The position numbers were made by a program, and so were the translations under genes. The notes beneath the pieces are model-generated. The model was not told the DNA's origin. It searched no databases and worked only from the letters and a program-made list of their open reading frames with translations. A stretch of DNA of 8,998 nucleotides from Verrucomicrobiaceae bacterium (GTDB lineage Bacteria; Verrucomicrobiota; Verrucomicrobiae; Verrucomicrobiales; Akkermansiaceae): positions 1 through 8,998 of the forward strand of contig CANBTO010000177.1 in assembly GCA_947372405.1 (NCBI GenBank), written 5' to 3'. Positions 1-7,693 of this stretch are shown piece by piece. Numbering within the stretch: position 1 is the stretch's first letter; the number at the start of each line of letters is the position of its first letter.

Positions 1-218
1 TGCCCGTCGTGGTTGGCGTCCGCTTTTTCGAAGCGTGCCTTCGCCTTTTCTGGCTTTTTGGATTTTGCGGTGAATTCGGCCAACGAGACCATCCCGTCGC
101 CGTTGGTATCGAGTTTGCTGCCATGTCCGGCACCTTTGTTTCCCTTGCCTTTGGCACTGGCGGCGCCGGCGCACAGACCGAGGGTGAGGATCATCGTGAG
201 GATGGATTTGGTTTTCAT
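1..218 (-). CDS. Secreted EF-hand calcium-binding protein, 5' part only (cut by window edge)
   Basis: Reading leftward from the ATG at 218-216, the frame stays open for 72 codons to the window edge, so the C-terminus is missing. Residues 1-22 look like a signal peptide: a short basic N-terminus (MKTK), a hydrophobic core, and an ASA cleavage site before a Lys/Gly-rich stretch. Residues 37-48 are a textbook 12-residue EF-hand loop (DTNGDGMVSLAE, acidic or polar ligands at loop positions 1, 3, 5, 9 and 12). A second loop begins at residue 67 (DANHDG) and runs off the edge. The roughly 30-residue spacing is as in paired EF-hands. The protein is probably exported and binds Ca2+; its actual role cannot be told. 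It is divergent from the acetyltransferase gene across a 157-bp spacer. No strong Shine-Dalgarno sequence precedes the ATG. Confidence 0.85.
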   Translation of the reverse strand, partial: MKTKSILTMILTLGLCAGAASAKGKGNKGAGHGSKLDTNGDGMVSLAEFTAKSKKPEKAKARFEKADANHDG

Positions 219-273
219 CGTGGACCATCGAACACCGGAGAAAACGGAAAGTTGCCATTCGTTGCGAAGAATG

Positions 274-325
274 AAAAAATCCCGGGCGAGACCGCGTCGG
301 CGGCCGTGGAATCATCTCCGGGATT
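274..325 (-). promoter_or_regulatory. Terminator-like hairpin in the EF-hand gene leader
   Basis: The arms AATCCCGG (278-285) and CCGGGATT (318-325) are perfect inverted repeats of 8 bp around a 32-base loop. Read on the minus strand, the second arm runs into a T tract (274-279), the shape of an intrinsic terminator or attenuator. It lies about 56 bases upstream of the EF-hand start codon, where no minus-strand gene needs terminating. It could be an attenuator, a boundary for minus-strand transcripts, or chance in GC-rich DNA. The long loop weakens the case. Confidence 0.22.
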
Positions 326-366
326 ATCCGCGTGCGTTCGTGTCCAGCCGTGGTTGTGTTCCCCCC

Positions 367-371
367 AAGGA
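367..371 (+). promoter_or_regulatory. Ribosome binding site of the acetyltransferase gene
   Basis: AAGGA lies four bases before the ATG at 376 and decides between this start and the open frame upstream. It is one of the few recognisable Shine-Dalgarno sequences in the window. Confidence 0.5.
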
Positions 372-375
372 CATC

Positions 376-648
376 ATGAGCCAGACACACGACAACAACG
401 TCCGCCAGCGCTTCGAACTCAGTGAGGACGGCAGACTTGCTTTCGCGGATTACCGCCTCCAAGGGGACGTCCTCGTTCTAACACACGTGGAGGCGGATCC
501 CGCCCTGCGCGGGAAAGGAACGGCGGGGCGGTTGATGGCCGGCGTGCTGGAAACCGCCAGAGCGAAGGGATTCAAGGTCAGACCCGTCTGCGGCTATGCC
601 GTGAGCTACATGCAGCGTCATCCTGAATGCCACGACCTGATGGAGTGA
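376..648 (+). CDS. Small GNAT-like N-acetyltransferase (COG2388 / YjdJ type)
   Basis: This 90-residue protein matches the single-domain, roughly 90-residue predicted acetyltransferases of the COG2388/YjdJ type, which bind acetyl-CoA and whose acceptor is mostly unknown. The sequence shows the family order: a short strand region with GRLAFADYRL (residues 19-28), a central strand ending in T-H-V, then the acetyl-CoA pyrophosphate-binding loop ADPALRGKGTAGRLM (40-54, R-G-K-G-T-A core), a helix, and the C-terminal signature RPVCGYAVSYMQRHPE (69-84) with the conserved Cys72. The frame is open further upstream, but that part lies antisense to the EF-hand gene. I chose the ATG at 376 because AAGGA (367-371) sits four bases before it and the protein then has normal family length. 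The gene converges on cinA, with 24 bp between the stop codons. Probably cytoplasmic; substrate unknown. Confidence 0.85.
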   Translation: MSQTHDNNVRQRFELSEDGRLAFADYRLQGDVLVLTHVEADPALRGKGTAGRLMAGVLETARAKGFKVRPVCGYAVSYMQRHPECHDLME

Positions 649-672
649 CCGCATCCCTCGCGGCCGCCTCTG

Positions 673-1914
673 TCAGACTGCGGCGGCGGCGAGCTTCCGC
701 CGCACGGCCTCCAGCGCCGCCTGGCTGACGGCAAGCTTGAAATCGTGGCGGTTGCGCGGGTGGAAGACCTTGAAGGCCGTGGTCTCCGCACCCTTCGCGG
801 CGAGGCCGATCCATGCGGTGCCAACGGGTTTTTCCGGACTTCCGCCATCCGGACCCGCGATACCGGTGACGGCAACTCCGAGATCCGCGCCGCTGGCGCG
901 AAGTGCTCCTTCCGCCATGCTGCGGGCCACGGTTTCACTGACCGCTCCGTGTTCCGCCAGATCAGCCGGAGCAACTCCTAACAGGAAAACCTTCGCCTCG
1001 TTCGCATAGGTGACGAAGCCATGGGTGAAGACCGCGCTCGCACCTGGCACATCGGTGATGCGGTTGGAGATCAGGCCGCCGGTGCAGCTCTCGGCGGTGG
1101 CGAGCTTGAGTTTCATTTCCGTTAGAAGCCTGACCACCGTTGCTTCGAGCGAGGATCCGTCATCGCTGATGAGGCAGGGTTGGAAACGGGAGAGCGCGAT
1201 GGCACGGCCCTTTTCCAGCGCATCCAGAGGACCGATGAGGCGCAGGTCCACCTCCCCGATGTGGGCGCAGTAGCCGTATTCAAGGCCGGGGATTTCCGCG
1301 AGTTTCGCATCGATGCCCTGGTGGAAATCGCTCTCGCCGATGCCGGTGAACTTGAGTTCGAGCACGGATGGCGGGCTTTCCACGCCGGAAAGAGCGCGCA
1401 ATCGCGGCACGACCTCGTCATGAAACATCGGATAGAGTTCACGCGGCGGCCCCGGCAGGAGGAAGACGGCGCAGGTCGAACGACTGTTCAGGCGCGGCGG
1501 CACATAAACGCCGGGCGCGGTGCCGTTGGCATTGGGCAGCACGTCCGCCCCCACGGGAATGAGCGCCTGTTTTAAATTCGCCTCGGCCATCGGACGGCCG
1601 CGCAGGGCGAAAAAATTCTCCAGCGACCTCAACGCCGCCTCGTCGGTGATGAGGTCAATGCCGAGGACTTCGGCGGTGATCTCACGCGTCAGGTCATCGC
1701 TGGTGGGCCCAAGACCGCCGGTCACGATGAGCAAGTCCGAACGGCCGATGGACTCGGTGATGGCATCACGGATGGCATCACCATCGGGCACGGTGGTCTG
1801 GCGGGAAATCCGCAGTCCGAGCTTGAACAACTCCCGGCCGAACCATGCCGCGTGAGTGTTCACCGTGTTGCCTAACAGAAGTTCCGTGCCGGTATTGAGT
1901 ATCTCGATGCGCAT
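673..1914 (-). CDS. cinA: CinA: competence/damage-inducible protein A with NMN deamidase domain
   Basis: This 413-residue protein has the full two-domain CinA architecture and usual length. Residues 1-170 are the MoCF (molybdopterin-binding-like) domain, with TGTELLLG (8-15), TGGLGPTSDD (65-74), NGTAPG (130-135) and LPGPP (153-157); in CinA this domain is linked to ADP-ribose pyrophosphatase activity. Residues 255-410 are the PncC domain, with AESCTGG (274-280), VTYANEAK (301-308) and TGIAGPDGG (350-358). That domain deamidates nicotinamide mononucleotide to nicotinate mononucleotide, recycling pyridine nucleotide. Cytoplasmic. The frame extends 7 codons upstream to a TTG, but I chose the ATG at 1914: the protein then begins MRIEILNTGTELLLG as the family does, and GGAAG lies nine bases upstream. 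The terminator at 1977-2008 separates it from the methionine synthase run, so it probably has its own promoter within 1915-1976, though I see no convincing one. Confidence 0.95.
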   Translation of the reverse strand: MRIEILNTGTELLLGNTVNTHAAWFGRELFKLGLRISRQTTVPDGDAIRDAITESIGRSDLLIVTGGLGPTSDDLTREITAEVLGIDLITDEAALRSLENFFALRGRPMAEANLKQALIPVGADVLPNANGTAPGVYVPPRLNSRSTCAVFLLPGPPRELYPMFHDEVVPRLRALSGVESPPSVLELKFTGIGESDFHQGIDAKLAEIPGLEYGYCAHIGEVDLRLIGPLDALEKGRAIALSRFQPCLISDDGSSLEATVVRLLTEMKLKLATAESCTGGLISNRITDVPGASAVFTHGFVTYANEAKVFLLGVAPADLAEHGAVSETVARSMAEGALRASGADLGVAVTGIAGPDGGSPEKPVGTAWIGLAAKGAETTAFKVFHPRNRHDFKLAVSQAALEAVRRKLAAAAV

Positions 1915-1915
1915 G

Positions 1916-1930
1916 GCCGGAGCTTCCGGC
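1916..1930 (-). promoter_or_regulatory. Hairpin covering the cinA ribosome binding region
   Basis: Arms GCCGGA and TCCGGC (6 bp, perfect) enclose a 3-base loop one base before the cinA ATG. The only Shine-Dalgarno-like bases (GGAAG) fall inside the stem and loop, so the structure could limit ribosome access. It may also be chance in GC-rich DNA. Confidence 0.3.
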
Positions 1931-1976
1931 GGCAATCAAGCGGACTCAAGAAGAGATATCGCCGGTGCCGGGAATG

Positions 1977-2008
1977 AAAAAGCGCCGCCCCATCGACTGG
2001 AGTGGCGC
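1977..2008 (-). terminator. Rho-independent terminator after the metH/thioredoxin-fold genes
   Basis: On the minus strand, 29 bases past the stop of the thioredoxin-fold gene, the arms 2008-1998 and 1992-1982 pair over 11 positions (one G-T wobble, one mismatch, with an outer run of five G-C pairs) around the loop GTCGA. A TTTTT tract (1981-1977) follows directly. This is the classic intrinsic terminator layout and orientation. It marks the 3' end of the metH transcript and separates it from cinA. Confidence 0.8.
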
Positions 2009-2036
2009 ATGAAATCAAGGGAACCAAACTGGCAGC

Positions 2037-3026
2037 TCACTCCTCCTTGGGGGCTGGATCGTCGTCCCCCTTGTCATTCTTCGCGGGAGGCTCGGAGGCT
2101 TTCTTTTTGCCATCCTCAAGGCGCTTGCGGAAGCCGTCGATGCCGGGAATCAACGGACTGTCCGGCGCGAATTTCTTCGCTTCATCCACGGACTTGAGCG
2201 CGTCGTCGAACTTGCCCTGCTGGGCGTAGATAACCGAACGGGTCATCATGATCTGCAGGGTCTGCTCGGTATCAAAGCCGCCTTCCTTGATCGTCTTGTC
2301 CACAAGTGCGAGCGCGCCATCCATATCCTGCTTGCCGGCGAGCTCCTGAAGGGATTCCTGAAAATCCGCCAGGCGCTTCTTCATTGCGGCTTTCTTGCCG
2401 AATCCGGTCTCATCCTTGGGATCCGCGGCTTTGATCTGCTCGGAGATGTCACCATAGAAATTCGCCACAACCTGGTCGTCCAACTCCATCGCGGCAAGGG
2501 CTGCGACAAGCGCCTTGGCCTTGGCGGGGCCCTCGGCCTTCGCCGCCGCTGCGAACGCCTCGTCGCGCTTGGTCTTGTTGCCGCGCAGTTCGTTGAGGTG
2601 CTCCACATATTTCTCAGGGCCACCTTTCTGATAGCCGGTGGCGGCATAAGGACGTCCTTCCGCATCACAGAGAATGATCGAGGGATAACCCTTGATGGCG
2701 AATTTCTCACCCAGATCCTTGTTCTGCATCTGGGTTTCCTCTGTCAGTTTGGATTTGTCCTTGGGGAAATCCACTTCAACGAGAACGAGGGTGTCCTTCA
2801 CTCCCTTCTTGAACTCGTCATGCTTGAAGACCTCGTCCTTGAGCTTGATGCACCAGCCGCACCAGTCGGAGCCGGTGAAGTCAAGGAGCAGGTCCTTCTT
2901 GGATTCGGCCGCTTGTTTTTTCGCCGCGGCGAAATCCGAAGACCAGCCTTCGTCTTCAGCGAAAGCGGAGCCGTGAAACGCCACGATGGCGGCGCATAGG
3001 GTAGCAGTGATTTTGATGGGATTCAT
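2037..3026 (-). CDS. Secreted thioredoxin-fold protein (WCGWC) with C-terminal TPR-like region
   Basis: The protein has 329 residues. Residues 1-23 form a signal peptide (basic start, hydrophobic core, AFA cleavage site before EDEGW). Residues 30-150 form a thioredoxin_7-like fold: LLLDFTGSDWCGWCIKL (46-62) with the redox pair Cys56/Cys59, a strand LVEVDFP (82-88), and the cis-proline motif GYPSI (113-117). Residues 150-260 are Ala/Lys/Glu-rich helices. The stretch around 262-295 (YAQQGKFDDALKSVDEAKKF) looks like a TPR unit. The tail is highly charged and proline-rich. It is likely a periplasmic thiol-disulfide protein; the partner is unknown. The frame is open up to 3116, overlapping metH-C, but the ATG at 3026 puts the signal peptide at the N-terminus. 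It follows metH-C by 56 bp and is probably co-transcribed with it, ending at the terminator at 1977-2008. No Shine-Dalgarno sequence is seen. Confidence 0.88.
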   Translation of the reverse strand: MNPIKITATLCAAIVAFHGSAFAEDEGWSSDFAAAKKQAAESKKDLLLDFTGSDWCGWCIKLKDEVFKHDEFKKGVKDTLVLVEVDFPKDKSKLTEETQMQNKDLGEKFAIKGYPSIILCDAEGRPYAATGYQKGGPEKYVEHLNELRGNKTKRDEAFAAAAKAEGPAKAKALVAALAAMELDDQVVANFYGDISEQIKAADPKDETGFGKKAAMKKRLADFQESLQELAGKQDMDGALALVDKTIKEGGFDTEQTLQIMMTRSVIYAQQGKFDDALKSVDEAKKFAPDSPLIPGIDGFRKRLEDGKKKASEPPAKNDKGDDDPAPKEE

Positions 3027-3082
3027 CGCGGCGTGGAGCGTGGATGCCGCCACATCCCCCGTCGAGAGGAATCCGAACGCGA

Positions 3083-5848
<2,766 letters not shown>

Positions 5849-5864
5849 TATGAAGAGGAAGAGG

Positions 5865-5903
5865 TAACCGCAAAGGCGCGGAGGTCGCGAAGGAAACGCT
5901 AAG
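5865..5903 (+). repeat. Left 39-bp inverted repeat: four CGCAAAG-type heptamers
   Basis: It contains the heptamers CGCAAAG, CGCGGAG, CGCGAAG and CGCTAAG, separated by 1, 2 and 4 bases and preceded by TAAC. It matches the reverse complement of 6310-6348 at 33 of 39 positions, with no gaps. It lies between the GxxExxY stop codon and the start of metH-C. The outer 11 bases (TAACCGCAAAG) are identical in both copies. Confidence 0.85.
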
Positions 5904-5905
5904 GT

Positions 5906-6301
5906 TCACTCAGGGAAATTGTGGACAAAGCGTTTGATTTCGTCTGCGAGTCGAACGGTGTGGAAGTTAATGAGAAGGCCCAGATGTTTGCCGGACATAC
6001 GCAAATAGGTGAGAACCTGGGAGCTGTGAACAGGGAGCAGCGCGGGCACGGTTTTCAACTCCACGACAAGGGAGTTGTCTATTAGCAGATCGATCCGGTA
6101 TGCATCCGGAATCTCAAGATTCTTATAGGTGATCGGTAGCAAGAGTTGACGCTGAGAGGAAATGCCTCGCAGCGCGAGTTCATGCTGCAGACTTGCTTCA
6201 TACGAAGACTCAAGCAATCCCGGACCCAAGTCGCGATGCACTTCGATGGCAGCACCGATGACTTCTTTCGACAGTTGATTCAAATAGTCCTTCATGATCA
6301 T
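5906..6301 (-). CDS. GxxExxY protein (PD-(D/E)XK nuclease-like fold), function unknown
   Basis: This 131-residue protein is of normal length for the GxxExxY family. The name-giving motif is intact (GLLESSY, Gly28, Glu31, Tyr34), as are IGAAIEVHRDLGPG (15-28), the PD-(D/E)XK-like core YRIDLLIDNSLVVELK (68-83; Asp71, Glu81, Lys83), a conserved Gln95 before LTYLR, and LGLLINF (107-113). The acidic and Lys residues suggest a nuclease-like fold, but no activity is established for the family, so I assign no function. The start is ATG 6301 or the second ATG at 6295; no ribosome binding site favours either. The frame is open upstream through the flanking repeat but offers no other start codon there. 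It lies 49 bp after metH-N and 57 bp before metH-C. It shares the reading frame of metH-C, with only its own TGA between them. Confidence 0.9.
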   Translation of the reverse strand: MIMKDYLNQLSKEVIGAAIEVHRDLGPGLLESSYEASLQHELALRGISSQRQLLLPITYKNLEIPDAYRIDLLIDNSLVVELKTVPALLPVHSSQVLTYLRMSGKHLGLLINFHTVRLADEIKRFVHNFPE

Positions 6302-6309
6302 GATTCTTG

Positions 6310-6348
6310 CTTTGCGTTCCCTTTGCGACCTTTGCGGCTTTGCGGTTA
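6310..6348 (-). repeat. Right 39-bp inverted repeat: four perfect CGCAAAG heptamers
   Basis: Read on the minus strand it holds four identical CGCAAAG heptamers separated by 1, 2 and 4 bases, preceded by TAAC. It is the inverted partner of 5865-5903 and the more regular of the two. It starts two bases after the metH-N stop codon and ends eight bases before the GxxExxY start codon. Confidence 0.85.
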
Positions 6349-6350
6349 AA

Positions 6351-7445
6351 TCATCCGTTTACCGGAACCTCGCGTGGTTTTTTGTTAGCCACGCCCCTGG
6401 CAATGGCGGCGACGTGTTCCGGTGTGTTGCCGCAGCAGCCGCCTGCCAGATTGAGGAGGCCCGCCTCGGCGAAGTCCGACATGAATTTCTCCATGTGCAC
6501 GGGTTCGAGATCGAAGCCGGTCGGCGCGAGCGGGTTCGGCAGACCGGCGTTCGGGTAACACGAGACGCAGGTGGCGGCGCACTCGGAAAGCTCCTCGAGA
6601 TGCGGGCGCATCAGGTCCGGGCCCAACGAGCAATTCAGGCCGATGGCCAGCGGATGGGTGTGGGCGAAGGCGTTCCAGAAAGCCTCCACCTTCTGCGCCG
6701 AAATCATCGTTTCCCCGCCAAGACCAACGGCGGCGGAAATGATCAGCGGCAGCTTCAGCTTCGATTCATCGAACACCTCACGCACCGCGACGGCGGCGGC
6801 CTTGGCGTTGAGTGAATCGAAGATGGTCTCGATCATCAGGATGTCACAGCCGCCCTCGATAAGCGCGCGGACCTGGTGTTTGTAGGCTTCCAGCACCTGA
6901 TCGAAAGTGACGACGCGGAAACCGTGGTCCTCGGGATCGGGCGAGTTGGTGAGTGAAACGGTAAGCGGCCCGATCGCTCCGGCGACGTAGCGCTTGATGC
7001 CGGTATCCGTGCCGATGTCGTCCGCCCATTTGCGGCAGAGTTTCGAGGACTCGACGTTCATATCCCACGCAAGCTCGTTGAGGAATGGGTTCTCGATGAT
7101 TTTCTGGAAAAACTCCGGATCCTTGCGGCCGCCGTGTTCGCGAGGGTCATCGACGAAAAACTCGCTCTGGGCGATGCTGGTGGCGGAAAACGTATTCGTC
7201 TCGCAGATGTGCGAGCCCGCTTGGTAGAAGCGCTTGTGGATGTCCCCGATCACGCCGGGCTGGGTGATGCTGAGGATGTCACCGTTGTTGAGAAGGTCCT
7301 TTTCAGTGTCCGAGAAGCGCCTGCCACGGGCGTCCGACTCCTTGAGCCCGTAGGTGCGGATGGTCGTGCCCATCGCGCCATCGAGCACAAGGATGCGCTC
7401 CGCAAGGGATTTCTGAAGCTCGGAGGTGGTGTCGGGCTGCGCCAT
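6351..7445 (-). CDS. metH: Methionine synthase (MetH), N-terminal part: homocysteine-binding module
   Basis: This 364-residue protein corresponds to the first module of E. coli MetH, a Zn-dependent homocysteine S-methyltransferase barrel. RILVLDGAMGTTI (17-29) opens the barrel. ETNTFSATSIA (82-92), GGCDILMIETIFDSLNAKAA (198-217) and GLNCSLGP (269-276) follow. GGCCGNTPEHVAA (335-347) closes it. Cys272, Cys337 and Cys338 are the expected zinc ligands that activate the homocysteine thiol. Residues about 98-123 form an insertion of roughly 25 residues compared with E. coli as I recall that sequence. The protein stops at KKPREVPVNG, exactly where fused MetH enters the linker to the pterin module, so it must work in trans with metH-C. 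It is the first gene of the metH run. The start at 7445 gives a normal N-terminus. Instead of a Shine-Dalgarno sequence there is a hairpin just upstream. Confidence 0.95.
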   Translation of the reverse strand: MAQPDTTSELQKSLAERILVLDGAMGTTIRTYGLKESDARGRRFSDTEKDLLNNGDILSITQPGVIGDIHKRFYQAGSHICETNTFSATSIAQSEFFVDDPREHGGRKDPEFFQKIIENPFLNELAWDMNVESSKLCRKWADDIGTDTGIKRYVAGAIGPLTVSLTNSPDPEDHGFRVVTFDQVLEAYKHQVRALIEGGCDILMIETIFDSLNAKAAAVAVREVFDESKLKLPLIISAAVGLGGETMISAQKVEAFWNAFAHTHPLAIGLNCSLGPDLMRPHLEELSECAATCVSCYPNAGLPNPLAPTGFDLEPVHMEKFMSDFAEAGLLNLAGGCCGNTPEHVAAIARGVANKKPREVPVNG

Positions 7446-7448
7446 GGC

Positions 7449-7469
7449 GGGAAACTAGGCGCGTTTCCC
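7449..7469 (-). promoter_or_regulatory. Hairpin directly before the metH-N start codon
   Basis: The arms GGGAAAC and GTTTCCC (7 bp, perfect) flank a 7-base loop, and the structure ends three bases before the ATG at 7445. In mRNA it would occupy the place where a ribosome binding site is expected, so it could control translation. As DNA it could equally be a protein-binding palindrome. Confidence 0.4.
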
Positions 7470-7492
7470 ACCCAGCTCAAGAAACAAATCGT

Positions 7493-7506
7493 CGTATCAC
7501 GATATG
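7493..7506. promoter_or_regulatory. Imperfect palindrome upstream of metH-N, possible operator
   Basis: CGTATC-AC-GATATG has six-base half-sites with one mismatch (core TATC-AC-GATA), 48-61 bases before the metH-N start and just downstream of the candidate promoter. Further TATCC copies lie next to it on the minus strand (within 7510-7526). The position suits a repressor of methionine genes. I do not recognise a specific regulator for it. Confidence 0.3.
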
Positions 7507-7517
7507 ATGATGGGATA

Positions 7518-7546
7518 ATTGGATACCATTCCCGTTATTTGGTCAA
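7518..7546 (-). promoter_or_regulatory. Candidate promoter of the metH genes
   Basis: On the minus strand, TTGACC (7546-7541) resembles a -35 box and TCCAAT (7523-7518) is a weak -10 box 17 bases away. The surrounding DNA is AT-rich compared with the genes. The 248-bp spacer 7446-7693 otherwise shows no gene and no riboswitch I can recognise. The -10 match is only four of six. Confidence 0.28.
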
Positions 7547-7693
7547 ATCACTGGAGGGATTCGCCACAACCGACGCAGTCTGAAAGGCCCAGCGCAGCGT
7601 GATCAAGTCGAAGGCCGCCGCCACGCAAACCACCCGGACTTTGGGTCACGCTGAACACTTCCCCCACTCCCGCAAGCTTCCACACCGAGCATG

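Larger units (their letters stand above)
5865..6348 (-). mobile_element. Candidate repeat-bounded GxxExxY cassette inside the split metH locus
   Basis: A unit of 484 bp consists of one GxxExxY gene bounded by two 39-bp inverted repeats, sitting between the two halves of metH. Each repeat abuts its metH half closely: two bases separate one from the metH-N stop and 16 separate the other from the metH-C ATG. The gene is visibly less GC-rich than its flanks (184 of 360 bases G+C by hand count over 5941-6300). I see no transposase and no obvious target-site duplication, so mobility is inferred only from the inverted ends, the composition and the odd position. Confidence 0.4.

Noticed and set aside
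13..375. Long open frame leading into the acetyltransferase, which would give a 211-residue protein
   Set aside because: Most of it is antisense to the well-supported EF-hand gene and has no recognisable domain. The ATG at 376 has a ribosome binding site and gives the normal family length.
6310..6348. The heptamer array as a CRISPR repeat
   Set aside because: The units are 7 bases with 1-4 base gaps, there are no spacers of CRISPR length, and the partner array is inverted rather than direct.
5849..6350. The metH split as a sequencing frameshift or simple pseudogene
   Set aside because: The two halves are separated by 502 bp that contain an intact gene and paired repeats, and each half ends or starts cleanly at a module boundary with all key residues present.
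7446..7693. Cobalamin, SAM or SAH riboswitch upstream of metH
   Set aside because: I looked for the B12-box and the conserved cores of SAM-I and SAH elements on the minus strand and found none. A covariance-model search would be decisive.
7548..7693. Extension of coding sequence past the regulator's stop, or a small gene on the minus strand
   Set aside because: The reading frame present gives a low-complexity Gly/Arg/Leu-rich peptide with no known motif and no ribosome binding site. The regulator already ends normally after its sensor domain. The stretch could be a repeated intergenic sequence, but one copy cannot show that.
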